Origin: Lichenicola sp965198655
GTDB taxonomy: Bacteria; Pseudomonadota; Alphaproteobacteria; Acetobacterales; Acetobacteraceae
DNA length: 64,000 bases
Assembly (NCBI GenBank): GCA_965198655.1
Contig: OZ240668.1
Coordinates: 2,418,001-2,482,000, forward strand
Reading direction: 5' to 3'
In this document: one piece after another, positions 35,175 through 43,548 of the stretch
Position numbering within the stretch: position 1 is the stretch's first letter
How the letters are laid out: each line of letters opens with the position of its first letter
Made by a program: the position numbers and the translations under genes
Notes under the pieces: model-generated
The model's database searches: none
Seen by the model: only the letters and a program-made list of their open reading frames with translations
What the model was told of the DNA's origin: nothing

Positions 35175-35424
35175 CGACGTCGGGCGTACCCCAGCCGTCG
35201 TAGAAGGCCCGGGCATCCGGAGAGCCATCGACATGGCGGCCGACGGCGCCGCTGGCCGCACGGATGCGAGCGCGCCGTGTCTCGCGGGCCGCCTGGGCTG
35301 CAAGCTCCCTGAGCAGCGTCGCAAGCCCGATCCCGCGGCTCCGAGCCTGACCCTCGAGCTCGTGGCGAACGTCATCATCAAGCCGGATGGAGATCGGAAC
35401 GCCCATAACGGACCTGCATGTCAT
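35164..35424 (-). CDS. Ribbon-helix-helix antitoxin
   Basis: An 86-residue protein (80 if ATG 35406 is used). VPISIRLDDDVRHELEGQAR then SRGIGLATLLRELAAQAARE is a typical MetJ/Arc ribbon-helix-helix DNA-binding dimer. The acidic, aromatic tail (DARAFYDGWGTPDVDAG) is the probable toxin-binding part. It is the first gene of the module, and an array of TGTAG/CTACA elements lies just upstream for autoregulation. Confidence 0.75.
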   Translation of the reverse strand: MTCRSVMGVPISIRLDDDVRHELEGQARSRGIGLATLLRELAAQAARETRRARIRAASGAVGRHVDGSPDARAFYDGWGTPDVDAG

Positions 35425-35433
35425 CTTTAAAAC

Positions 35434-35458
35434 CGCTACAATAGTGTAGTGCGCTACA
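35434..35458 (-). promoter_or_regulatory. Probable autoregulatory operator of the toxin-antitoxin module
   Basis: CGCTACA occurs at 35434-35440 and again at 35452-35458, 18 bp apart. Between them CTACA-ATAG-TGTAG (35436-35449) forms a perfect inverted repeat and GTAG-TGCG-CTAC (35446-35457) a second one. It lies 10 bp before the longer antitoxin start. RHH antitoxins usually bind such short clustered repeats. Confidence 0.55.
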
Positions 35459-35564
35459 GACGCGCAACGCTGTCGGCGAGAAGCCTGTGGCTGCGCCGTC
35501 CGCTCGGCGGCCTTGTGCGAGCGGCGCCCTCGAACGCAACCAGCCGACGGCCCGATCCAGACGG

Positions 35565-37280
35565 CTACAGCAGCGGGTCGTCGCGGCCGGTCAGCTCGCG
35601 GCGGATGATGCGGATCGGCACCAAGCCGGCGCCGAGCAGGGCGTCGTGGAAGCGGGTGAGCGAGAAGGCGGCACCCTGGCTGCGCTGGAGGTCGTCGCGC
35701 AGGTGCAGGATCATCAGCTTGCCCAGCGTGTAGGCGTAGTAGCCGGGGTCTTCGGTGCCGCGACGGGCCTCCTTGTAGGCCGAGCCGGGGGACTGGAAGC
35801 ACTCGGTCTGCATCAGCTCAGTGGCCTTGGCCAGGGTCATGCTCCCAGTATGCAGGCCGAACGCGTCGATCAGGCGGCAGTCGCGCAGCAGCGCGTCCTG
35901 GAGCTGCATCAGGCGCAACCGGGGGTCGCCGTCGCCGAAGCCCTGATCGACCATCATCTGCTCGGCGTAGTGCGCCCAGCCCTCGGTGGTGGCGTAGGAC
36001 TGCGCGGCACGGCGGACCAGCGACCATTCGGGATGGGCGCGCAGGGTCAGACCCTGCACGAAGTGGCCGGGCATCGCCTCGTGCGCGGTGGTGATCTCCA
36101 GCTCCGGCCGGTTGAAGTCGGACAGCGCCTGCTCGGTTCGCTCCGGCGTGAGGGACGGGTCCGGCGGCGTGATGTAGTAGAACGAGGTCAGCGCGCCCGG
36201 ATGCCGGGCGGTCTCGAACGGCCCCGGCCAGTCCATCGCCGCGGTGATCAGCGCGCGCTGGAACGGCGGCGTCAGGGTCACGGTGGGTAGCGTCGTCGCC
36301 GGCAGGGTGACGATGCGGTGGGCGATCACGAAGCGCTGCAGCAGGCGGATCTGCTTGGTGGCGGTGTCGAGCAACTGGTTCGCGGGCGGATGGTCGTGAC
36401 GCACCAGCAGCAGGCTGTCGGCGGGGTGGTCCTTGTCCAGCGCGCGCTCGGTGGCGAGGAACGCCGCCTTGTCGCGGGCCAGTTGGGCGCGGCCGGCGGC
36501 GAGGACGTCGTTGATCGGCAGGTCGACCAGGTCGGCGGCGAGCAGCCCGCTCATGATGTCGGGGCCCAGCACGAAGCTGCCGGTGGGCTTGGCGGCGGCG
36601 AGAAAGGCGTCAAACGCGTGCAGCGCGTCCAGGACGCCGCGCGTGGCGGCGGCGAGCTCGGCCTGCAGCGCCGGGTCGCGCACGCCGGCCAGGGCGGCCG
36701 GAACGTCGTGGCCGATGAAGCCGAGGCTGCCGGCGAGGTCCTCGCGCGCGATGTCGACGAACACCGGCGGGATGTCCGCGAGCTGCGTGCGGGCCAGCGT
36801 CAGCATGGCCGGGATCGCCCGCTCGCGCGCGATCACCGCGCGCATGCGCTCCGGCAGCACGGCGTAGTCGCGGTCGATCAGGGAATACACGCCGTTGGTC
36901 GCGAGCGAGACGTAGAAGTCAGGATCGTGCAGCGTCGGCTGGATGCGCTCGTCCTGCAGCAGCTCGCGCCCGATCTGCGCGTCCAGCACCGCGGCGTCGT
37001 CGCGGTCGCGCAGGATCAGCCCGGACAGGTCGAGCCGGTGCAGCGCGTCGCGCTCGCGGTGCAGGCGGGCGGTCTGGGCGGCGATGGCGGCGGCGGACAG
37101 GTCGTCCAGCCGCGCGTCGCCGTCATGCACGCCGAGCTGCGTGGCCGCGACCGGCCCCGCCTGCCACTCGGCCTGGTAGTGTGCGCGGGCGAGGTCGCTC
37201 AGCGGCGTCGCACGGGCGGCGCCGGCGAACGCCGCGGCGGACAGGGCAAGAACGGCGGCATACACGGAAATCCTGCTCAT
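35565..37280 (-). CDS. DUF885 family (putative metallopeptidase-like) exported protein
   Basis: A 571-residue protein with a signal peptide (SVYAAVLALSAAAFAGAARA). The family hallmark TTAHEAMPGHFVQGL contains an HExxxGH-type element resembling a zinc site, with TTEGWAHYAEQMM downstream supplying a possible third ligand (Glu/His). SFYYITPPDP and FGLHTGSMTLAKA are further conserved blocks. The family is thought to be peptidases, but few members are characterised. It follows infC on the same strand after a hairpin. Confidence 0.8.
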   Translation of the reverse strand: MSRISVYAAVLALSAAAFAGAARATPLSDLARAHYQAEWQAGPVAATQLGVHDGDARLDDLSAAAIAAQTARLHRERDALHRLDLSGLILRDRDDAAVLDAQIGRELLQDERIQPTLHDPDFYVSLATNGVYSLIDRDYAVLPERMRAVIARERAIPAMLTLARTQLADIPPVFVDIAREDLAGSLGFIGHDVPAALAGVRDPALQAELAAATRGVLDALHAFDAFLAAAKPTGSFVLGPDIMSGLLAADLVDLPINDVLAAGRAQLARDKAAFLATERALDKDHPADSLLLVRHDHPPANQLLDTATKQIRLLQRFVIAHRIVTLPATTLPTVTLTPPFQRALITAAMDWPGPFETARHPGALTSFYYITPPDPSLTPERTEQALSDFNRPELEITTAHEAMPGHFVQGLTLRAHPEWSLVRRAAQSYATTEGWAHYAEQMMVDQGFGDGDPRLRLMQLQDALLRDCRLIDAFGLHTGSMTLAKATELMQTECFQSPGSAYKEARRGTEDPGYYAYTLGKLMILHLRDDLQRSQGAAFSLTRFHDALLGAGLVPIRIIRRELTGRDDPLL

Positions 37281-37317
37281 GCGACGCAGGATAGCCGGGC
37301 CGAGGCGGAGGCGGAAT

Positions 37318-37344
37318 GGCCCGGCCGCAAAGGCGGCCGGGGCC
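37318..37344 (-). terminator. GC-rich hairpin after infC
   Basis: Arms GGCCCGGCCGC and GCGGCCGGGGCC (one bulged G) around AAAG, 8 bp downstream of the infC stop codon on the minus strand. No clear U-tract follows, so termination would be weak or factor-assisted. Confidence 0.35.
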
Positions 37345-37351
37345 GGCAATC

Positions 37352-37888
37352 CTAGCGCGGAGACAGCACCATGATCATCTGGCGGTTCTCCATGCGCGGC
37401 ATCTGCTCGACCTTGGCGCGCTCGTCCATGTCGCCGCGTATGCGCTCCAGCACCTTCACGCCGAGGTCCTGGTGCGCCATCTCGCGGCCGCGGAAGCGCA
37501 GCGTCACCTTCACCTTGTCGCCTTCCTCGATGAACGACTTCATGGCGCGCATCTTCACCTGGTAGTCGTTCTCGTCGATGTTCGGACGAACCTTGACTTC
37601 CTTGATCTCGATGACCTTCTGCTTCTTGCGCGCCTCGTTCTTCTTCTTCTGCTGCTCGTACTTGAACTTGCCGTAGTCGAGGATCTTGACCACCGGCGGC
37701 TCTGCGTTCGGGCTGATCTCCAGCAGGTCGAGGCCCACCGAGAAGGCGCGCTGCATCGCGTCGCGCGTGGTCATCACGCCCTGCATCTCGCCTTCCTCGT
37801 CGATCAGGCGGACGTTCGGAACGCGGATCTCTTCGTTGACGCGCGGGCCGTCGCGGGTCGGCGCCGCTTGCATCGGGGGTCTGGCTAT
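37352..37888 (-). CDS. infC: Translation initiation factor IF-3, with AUA start codon
   Basis: IF-3 binds the 30S subunit and proofreads the start codon. The 178-residue protein has RVNEEIRVPNVRLIDEEGE at the N-terminal domain, the linker KYEQQKKKNEARKKQ and the C-terminal MRAMKSFIEEGDKVKV and ENRQMIMVLSPR. The start is taken as ATA 37886-37888 (codons I-A-R-P-P before the first ATG). AGGAG lies seven bases upstream of ATA, while the ATG at 37873 has no Shine-Dalgarno. Rare start codons are a known feature of infC autoregulation, as with AUU in E. coli. thrS is 136 bp upstream. Confidence 0.93.
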   Translation of the reverse strand: MARPPMQAAPTRDGPRVNEEIRVPNVRLIDEEGEMQGVMTTRDAMQRAFSVGLDLLEISPNAEPPVVKILDYGKFKYEQQKKKNEARKKQKVIEIKEVKVRPNIDENDYQVKMRAMKSFIEEGDKVKVTLRFRGREMAHQDLGVKVLERIRGDMDERAKVEQMPRMENRQMIMVLSPR

Positions 37889-38024
37889 CGGACTGCTCCT
37901 GTTGTTGTGGACGCGGCGTCACACCCCAGCGTCGGGGGTGCAACGGTCAAGCGAACAACCTAGCACGCATGGCTTGTCAAGGGATGAAGCTTCCACGCAA
38001 CCCTGACTCGACGGAGGAGAGGGT

Positions 38025-39962
38025 TCAGGCGTCGCGCCTGAGATCGGGCGCGGTGGCTTCGCGCGCAAGGGCCGTCACCGCCTCGTCGAGGCCGAGCAGC
38101 GTCTGGTCGGCGCCGCCGAGCCGGCGCATCGCCACCGTGCGCGCCTCCGCCTCCTTGCGGCCGACCACCAGGATCACCGGGACCCGCTGGAGGCTGTGGG
38201 TGCGTATCTTGGCGTTGATCTTCTCGTTGGCGGTGTCGGCCTGCACCGCGAGCCCGGCGCGGCGCAGCGCCTCGGCCACCTCCAGCGCGTAGGGCTCGGC
38301 ATCGGACACAATGCTCGCCACCACCACCTGCACCGGCGCCAGCCAGAGCGGGAAGCGGCCGGCGAACTGCTCGATCAGGATGCCGAGGAAGCGCTCGAAC
38401 GAGCCCAGGATCGCGCGGTGCAGCATCACCGGCCGGTGCCGCGCGCTGTCCTCGCCGATGAAGGAGGCATCGAGGCGCTCGGGCAGCACGGTGTCAACCT
38501 GCAGCGTGCCGCACTGCCAGTCGCGGCCGATCGCGTCGCGCAGCACGAACTCCAGCTTCGGGCCGTAGAACGCCCCCTCCCCCGGGTTCAGCTCGTACTC
38601 GACCCCGGCCAGCCGGCAGGCCTCGCGCAGCGCCGCCTCGGACCGGTCCCAGGACGCGTCGTCGCCGGCGCGATGGTCGGGACGGTCGGCGAACTTCACC
38701 GCGAAGCCGTCGAAGCCGAGATCGCGATACACCTCGGCCAGCATCGTCACGAACTTCGCGGTTTCGGGCGCGATCTGCGCCTCCGTGCAGAAGATGTGCG
38801 CGTCGTCCTGCACGAAGCCGCGCACCCGCATCAGGCCGTGCAGCGCGCCGGACGGCTCGTAGCGGTGGCAGGCGCCGAACTCGGCCATGCGCAGCGGCAG
38901 CTCGCGATAGGAGCGCAGGCCGTGCCGGAAGATCTGCACGTGGCACGGGCAGTTCATCGGCTTGAGCGCCAGCACGCGCCGCTCCTGCTCGTCCTCGACC
39001 GAGGCCGTGAACATGTGCTCGCGGTAGTTCTCCCAGTGCCCGGAGGCCTCCCACAGCGCCCGGTCCACCAGCAGGGGCGTGCGCACCTCCTGGTAGCCGT
39101 TGCGGTTCTGCGCCCGGCGCATGTACTCCTGCACCGTCGAGTACAGCCGCCAGCCCTTGGGGTGCCAGAAGATCTGGCCGGTGGCCTCCTCCTGGACGTG
39201 GAACAGGTCCATCTCGCGGCCGATGCGCCGGTGGTCGCGGCGCTCGGCCTCCTCAAGCTGGTGCAGGTAGGCGTCCAGCTCCTTCCCGTCGCGCCAGGCG
39301 GTGCCGTAGATGCGTGTCAGCATCGGGTTGCGGTGATCGCCGCGCCAGTAGGCACCGGCCACCTTCATCAGCTTGAACGCCGTGCCGACGTCGCCCGTGC
39401 CGCGCATGTGCGGGCCGCGGCACAGGTCGAGCCATTCACCCTGGCGGTAGATCGAGATGGTCTCGCTCTCGGGCAGATCGCGGATCAGCTCGGCCTTGAA
39501 CCGCTCGCCGCGCGACTCGAAGAAGGCGATGGCCTCCGCGCGCGGCCATTCCTCGCGCACGAAGGGCGCGTTGGCGGCGACGATCTCGCGCATGCGCGCC
39601 TCGATCGCGGGGAAGTCGTCGGGGGTGAACGGCTCGTTGCGGGCGAAGTCGTAGTAGAACCCGTTCTCGATCGCTGGCCCGATGGTGACCTGTGTGCCGG
39701 GGTAGAGCCCCTGCACGGCCTCGGCCAGCACGTGGGCCACGTCGTGCCGGATCATGCCGAGTGCGGCCTCGTCGCGTCGGGTGACGAAGCGCACCGCCGC
39801 GTCGGCGGCGATCTCGGTGCCAAGGTCGAGCAGGCGCCCGTCCAGCTCCATCGCCAGCGCCGCGCGGGCCAGGCCCGGCCCGATCGCCTCGGCCACCGCC
39901 GTGCCGGTCACCGGGCCGTCGTAACGGCGGACGGTTCCGTCTGGCAGGATGATGGCGGGCAT
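38025..39962 (-). CDS. thrS: Threonyl-tRNA synthetase
   Basis: A 645-residue class II synthetase with the normal four-part layout: an N-terminal TGS domain (MPAIILPDGTVRRYDGPVTG), an editing domain with HDVAHVLAEAV and the Cys/His site DLCRGPHMRG, a catalytic domain with the zinc ligand Cys in LKPMNCPCHVQIF, the motif 2 loop ACHRYEPSGALHGLMRVRGF, and the anticodon-binding C-terminus (PVQVVVASIVSDAEPYA). ATG 39962 is the only sensible start. It precedes infC, the conserved bacterial order. Confidence 0.97.
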   Translation of the reverse strand: MPAIILPDGTVRRYDGPVTGTAVAEAIGPGLARAALAMELDGRLLDLGTEIAADAAVRFVTRRDEAALGMIRHDVAHVLAEAVQGLYPGTQVTIGPAIENGFYYDFARNEPFTPDDFPAIEARMREIVAANAPFVREEWPRAEAIAFFESRGERFKAELIRDLPESETISIYRQGEWLDLCRGPHMRGTGDVGTAFKLMKVAGAYWRGDHRNPMLTRIYGTAWRDGKELDAYLHQLEEAERRDHRRIGREMDLFHVQEEATGQIFWHPKGWRLYSTVQEYMRRAQNRNGYQEVRTPLLVDRALWEASGHWENYREHMFTASVEDEQERRVLALKPMNCPCHVQIFRHGLRSYRELPLRMAEFGACHRYEPSGALHGLMRVRGFVQDDAHIFCTEAQIAPETAKFVTMLAEVYRDLGFDGFAVKFADRPDHRAGDDASWDRSEAALREACRLAGVEYELNPGEGAFYGPKLEFVLRDAIGRDWQCGTLQVDTVLPERLDASFIGEDSARHRPVMLHRAILGSFERFLGILIEQFAGRFPLWLAPVQVVVASIVSDAEPYALEVAEALRRAGLAVQADTANEKINAKIRTHSLQRVPVILVVGRKEAEARTVAMRRLGGADQTLLGLDEAVTALAREATAPDLRRDA

Positions 39963-40101
39963 GACGCGGTCTCCGGCGGGTCTGGGTGGGCCAGGCGACC
40001 CGTATGGCGGGCGGCGACGCCCGTCGCAACCCTCGGCGTGGCCGGCGGACGCGGCGGCGGTTTTACCGGTGCAGCCTGGGAGCCTCGGACGCCGCGGCAG
40101 C

Positions 40102-40650
40102 CTAGGAGCGGTCGAACAGCGCCGGCAGGAGGCGCCTCGCCTGCTCCGTGGTGCCGGGGCGCGCCATCTCCAGGATGGTGATCCCCTCCATGATCGCGAG
40201 CACCGCGGCCGCCTTCGCCTCGCTGTCCGGCGACGGCGGCAGACGGCCGACGATCCAGTCGAGCCAAGCCTTGACGGTCTGATCCGCGATCTCTCGGTAG
40301 GGTGCCTCGTCCCGGGCGGCCCGCACGATCACGTCTGTCCAGACGCGCAGGAACGGAGCCCGGGCCGGGTCGAGGCCCGCCTGCATCATGTCGTGCAGGA
40401 ACGTGCCGGCGCTCTCCCGCGCGCCCGAGGCCGCCGCGTGCTGCAGCACCGCCATCCGCCCGGAGATGCGGCCGAGCACCGCGCGCACCAGCGCGTCTTT
40501 GGTCCCGAAATGGTAGAGCAGCATGCGCCCGCTGGTGGACAGGCGCGCCGCCAGACCACGCAGTGCCAGCGCGTCGAGGCCGTGCTCCAGCACGATGGTG
40601 GCGATCGCGTCGACCAGCTCGGCGCGACGGGACGTTCCGTTCGGCGGCAT
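40102..40650 (-). CDS. TetR-family transcriptional repressor
   Basis: A 182-residue regulator. The N-terminal helix-turn-helix is LALRGLAARLSTSGRMLLYH then FGTKDALVRAVL, the standard TetR arrangement; the C-terminal helices form the ligand and dimer part. It is divergent from the DUF5367 membrane-protein gene, and the 68-bp space between them holds inverted repeats based on GTTACG/CGTAAC, making self-repression and repression of the neighbour likely. The ligand is unknown. Confidence 0.88.
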   Translation of the reverse strand: MPPNGTSRRAELVDAIATIVLEHGLDALALRGLAARLSTSGRMLLYHFGTKDALVRAVLGRISGRMAVLQHAAASGARESAGTFLHDMMQAGLDPARAPFLRVWTDVIVRAARDEAPYREIADQTVKAWLDWIVGRLPPSPDSEAKAAAVLAIMEGITILEMARPGTTEQARRLLPALFDRS

Positions 40651-40669
40651 CGCGGTTCCTGTAGCAGGT

Positions 40670-40702
40670 GTTACGTGGTTCTGCTACGTAACGCTTGTTA
40701 CG
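40670..40702. promoter_or_regulatory. Inverted-repeat operator in the TetR/DUF5367 divergent promoter
   Basis: GTTACGT at 40670-40676 pairs with ACGTAAC at 40686-40692, and CGTAAC-GCTT-GTTACG (40687-40702) forms a second perfect palindrome. The three half-sites lie between the divergent starts at 40650 and 40719, where a TetR dimer would block both promoters. Confidence 0.65.
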
Positions 40703-40718
40703 CAAGGAGAGCCCTATC

Positions 40719-41150
40719 ATGCTCGACACCCGACAAACGGCGATCCTGTGCGCCGGCGGCGCCCTGTTCTGGCTGGTCGACGTGGCCTGGATCCGGCTGG
40801 CGCCGGCCTTCGTGGTCGACCCGTTCTGGGGGAATGTCGGTTTCCTGCTCAGCGTGCCCCTCGCCGTCCTGTGCGTGCGCCTCTGCCAGCGCCTGGCCAG
40901 TCTCGGCGGGGTGCAGCTCGTCCCCGGCGCGACGCTGCTGGTCGGGGTGGCGGCGCTGTTCCATACCCTGGCGCTGCGCTGGGCGTCCTCCCTTTACGGC
41001 GGCGACCACGCCGGCCGCCTCGGCAGCGCGTGGCTGCTCTGGATCTACGGCCTGATCCTCGGCTTCGCCCTCATGCTCGGCGGGAGATCACGACGTGCGC
41101 CGGTCGGTGATCGCGGAGCGCGTAAGGGAACCGGTGTCGTGACGTCTTGA
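40719..41150 (+). CDS. Small membrane protein, DUF5367-like
   Basis: A 143-residue protein with four hydrophobic segments (AILCAGGALFWLVDVAWIRL, VGFLLSVPLAVLCVRLC, GATLLVGVAALFHTLAL, GSAWLLWIYGLILGFALML) and a polar C-terminal tail. This layout fits the DUF5367 family of unknown function. ATG 40719 has AAGGAGA nine bases upstream. Its promoter overlaps the palindromes beside the divergent tetR gene, so it is probably the regulated target. Confidence 0.65.
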   Translation: MLDTRQTAILCAGGALFWLVDVAWIRLAPAFVVDPFWGNVGFLLSVPLAVLCVRLCQRLASLGGVQLVPGATLLVGVAALFHTLALRWASSLYGGDHAGRLGSAWLLWIYGLILGFALMLGGRSRRAPVGDRGARKGTGVVTS

Positions 41151-41174
41151 AGCACGCCGTGTAGACCCGCCGTG

Positions 41175-42083
41175 ATGGATGACCTCGTCATCGGCCTGCT
41201 GCTGGTCTTGCTCCTCGCGACCGGCCTGTGCGCCTCGGTGCTCGCCGTCGGCCTGCGGCTGTCGTCTCCATGCCGACGGCCTGTCGGTCCCGTCCCCGCC
41301 GAACTGCCAGGCGCGGAGGCGGTGGAGATACCGTCGGCGTCCGGTTCCGTGTTGCGGGGATGGTGGGATGCGGGCAGCCGGCCTTCAGGAGGCGCCGTCG
41401 TCCTCATGCATGGCATTCGCGCCGACCGGCTGGTCCTGGTCCAGCGTGCCCGGGTGCTCCATGACCACGGCTTCTCGGTGCTGCTGTTCGACCTTCAGGC
41501 TCATGGCGAGAGTCCCGGGCGGCGCATCACGTTCGGCAAGCTCGAGGCTCTGGACGCAGCCGCCGCGGTGGGCTTCGTGAGACAGCGTGTGCCGGGCGCA
41601 CGGGTGGGCGCGATCGGCCTCTCGCTCGGCGGGGCCGGGGCTCCCCTGGGACCCAAGCCGCTGGACGTGGATGCGCTCGTGCTCGAGTCCGTCTTTCCGG
41701 ACATCGGCGCTGCTCTTGCCAATCGCCTCCGTGCGGGGTTGGGTCCGCTGGCGGGGGCACTGCTGACGCCGTTGCTGGTTCCCGCGTTCAAGCTGCTGTT
41801 GCCGCCCATCCTTGGAGCCCGGGCAAGCGAGTTGAGACCGATCGACCGCATTGGAGGCGTGGTGGCGCCGCTCCTGATCGCGTCCGGCACCGCCGATCGT
41901 CTGACGACCATGGCCGAAACGGAGGCGCTGTTCGAGCGGGCGCCGGAGCCGAAAAGGCTTTGGGCGGTGGATGGAGCAGCCCATGCCGACCTGGAGCGGT
42001 TCAGCCCGGATCGCTACTGGGAGACCATCCTGCCGTTCCTGTGCGTCCACCTGCGGACGAGCAGGCCGCCTTGCGAAGAATGA
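41175..42083 (+). CDS. Membrane-anchored alpha/beta hydrolase
   Basis: A 302-residue protein with an N-terminal hydrophobic anchor (residues 4-30). The alpha/beta hydrolase core has VVLMHGIRADR, FDLQAHGES, and the nucleophile elbow AIGLSLGGA with Ser150. Asp in IASGTADRLTT and His in VDGAAHADL complete a plausible triad. It resembles BAAT/YqiK-type esterase-like proteins without a known substrate. ATG 41175 follows a GTG that may also serve. It stands near, but not clearly in, the DUF5367 unit. Confidence 0.78.
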   Translation: MDDLVIGLLLVLLLATGLCASVLAVGLRLSSPCRRPVGPVPAELPGAEAVEIPSASGSVLRGWWDAGSRPSGGAVVLMHGIRADRLVLVQRARVLHDHGFSVLLFDLQAHGESPGRRITFGKLEALDAAAAVGFVRQRVPGARVGAIGLSLGGAGAPLGPKPLDVDALVLESVFPDIGAALANRLRAGLGPLAGALLTPLLVPAFKLLLPPILGARASELRPIDRIGGVVAPLLIASGTADRLTTMAETEALFERAPEPKRLWAVDGAAHADLERFSPDRYWETILPFLCVHLRTSRPPCEE

Positions 42084-42182
42084 CGCGCTCCGGGATCGTG
42101 GAGGTGCCTCGCGTCGATCCAGGCGTGTCTTCCGCACGGCCCAGGAGCCGGATGACCGAGTGCGGATCAGGGAGGACGGGTC

Positions 42183-42569
42183 ATGAGCGAAGCCACGGGC
42201 CACTTCGAGGTGCAGACCAAGCCGGAGGCCACCTTCGGCGACGGGATCGGCCGGTTCTCCCTCGCAAAGATCTTTCACGGCGACCTGCAAGGCACCAGCG
42301 TGGGCGAGATGCTCGCGCTGCGGACGCAGACGCCGGGATCGGCCGGTTACGTGCTGATCGAGCAGGTCGAGGCGACGCTGGACGGCAGGTCCGGCACCTT
42401 CATGCTCCAGCACCACGGGATCATGAACCGTGGCCAGCCGGAGCTGACGGTCGTGGTGATCCCCGACTCCGGAACCGGCGGCCTGGCGGGCATCGCGGGG
42501 CAGATGTCGATCGACGCGGCCGCCAACCACGCCTACGTGCTGCGATACAGCCTCCCGGACGTCCGCTGA
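42183..42569 (+). CDS. DUF3224 domain-containing protein
   Basis: A 128-residue soluble protein with lipocalin-like alternating strands: GRFSLAKIFHGDLQGTSVGE, GYVLIEQVEATLDGRSGTF, LQHHGIMNRGQPELTVVVIP, DSGTGGLAGIAGQMSI and HAYVLRYSLP. This pattern defines DUF3224, a family of unknown function. The start at ATG 42183 has GGGAGG about eight bases upstream. It converges on the glycosyltransferase pair. Confidence 0.85.
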   Translation: MSEATGHFEVQTKPEATFGDGIGRFSLAKIFHGDLQGTSVGEMLALRTQTPGSAGYVLIEQVEATLDGRSGTFMLQHHGIMNRGQPELTVVVIPDSGTGGLAGIAGQMSIDAAANHAYVLRYSLPDVR

Positions 42570-42588
42570 AAGGATCAGCGGATCGGGC

Positions 42589-43548
42589 TCATGACGACTC
42601 GCCGTCCGCGGGGCTGAGACCGAGCCGGGCGGCGACGTCGGCGACCTCCAGGGCGGACAGGTCCGGCACCCGAAGCACCTGCACCTGACCCTCGCGCCGG
42701 CCGACCGGCGCGGTCAGCACGGGGTCGCTGTGCCGCGAGAACAGCACCAGGCACCGGCAGCCCATCGCGGCGGCGAGGTGCATCGGGCCGGTGTCGTTGC
42801 CGACCGCCAGGGCGGCGCGGGAGGCGAGGCCGCCCAGCTCCAGCAGGCTGGTCCGTCCGGTCAGGTCATGCGCCGACGGACAGGCGCGCAGGATCGCGGC
42901 CGCGAGCGGCGCGTCGCCGGCGGCACCCAGCACCACCGGGCTCATGCCGTCCGCCGCGAGCCGCACCGCCAGGGCGCCGAACCGCTCCGCCGGCCAGCGC
43001 TTGGCGGGTCGGTGCGGCGCAGCCCCCGGCACCAGCAGCGCCACCCGGCCGGGCAGTACCGGGCCGTGCGACGCCAGCCAGGACAGGTTGGGATCGGGCA
43101 CCGACGCGATGCCGGCTTGCGCGAGCTGACCGGCCTGGCGCAGGCGGGTGTGCAGCCGGTCGCGGTCCGGATCGCGATCGGGATGCGAGCAGCCGGGGGC
43201 GATGCCGGACCAGGGCGGGCGGCCGGCCAGCAGGTGGTAGCGCCCCGAGCGTCCGGCGGTCTGCAGGTCGTAGACGAAGTCGTGGCCTGCAAGCAGGCGG
43301 CGCAGGCGACGGAGGCCCCGCAAGTTCCACGGCGCCGGGCGGGTGTCGAGGGCGACCGCGTCGAACCAGGGGCTGGCGGAGGCGAGGCCGAGGAACGGCG
43401 CGGTGGTCAGCAGGGTGACGTGCGCGTCTGGGTGGTGCGCGCGGATGGCGGCGAACGGGGCGAAGGCCAGCACCACGTCGCCAAGCGCGCCCAACTTGAT
43501 CACCAGGATCCGCCGCACGACGCCCGCCGGCAGACGGTCAGCCGGCAT
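42589..43548 (-). CDS. Glycosyltransferase family 9 (heptosyltransferase-like)
   Basis: A 319-residue GT-B fold enzyme. ILVIKLGALGDVVLAFAPFA at the N-terminus and VGNDTGPMHLAAAMGC in the C-terminal domain are the hallmark GT9 blocks; VALLVPGAAPHRPAKRWP contains the nucleotide-sugar binding strand. GT9 enzymes add heptose to the lipopolysaccharide core from ADP-heptose. The ATG at 43548 lies inside the end of the GT4 gene (11-bp overlap), so both are coupled and likely act on the same surface glycan. Confidence 0.88.
   Translation of the reverse strand: MPADRLPAGVVRRILVIKLGALGDVVLAFAPFAAIRAHHPDAHVTLLTTAPFLGLASASPWFDAVALDTRPAPWNLRGLRRLRRLLAGHDFVYDLQTAGRSGRYHLLAGRPPWSGIAPGCSHPDRDPDRDRLHTRLRQAGQLAQAGIASVPDPNLSWLASHGPVLPGRVALLVPGAAPHRPAKRWPAERFGALAVRLAADGMSPVVLGAAGDAPLAAAILRACPSAHDLTGRTSLLELGGLASRAALAVGNDTGPMHLAAAMGCRCLVLFSRHSDPVLTAPVGRREGQVQVLRVPDLSALEVADVAARLGLSPADGESS

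Noticed and set aside
38196..40181. A 661-codon plus-strand frame opposite thrS
   Set aside because: Antisense shadow of thrS; no domain is recognisable.
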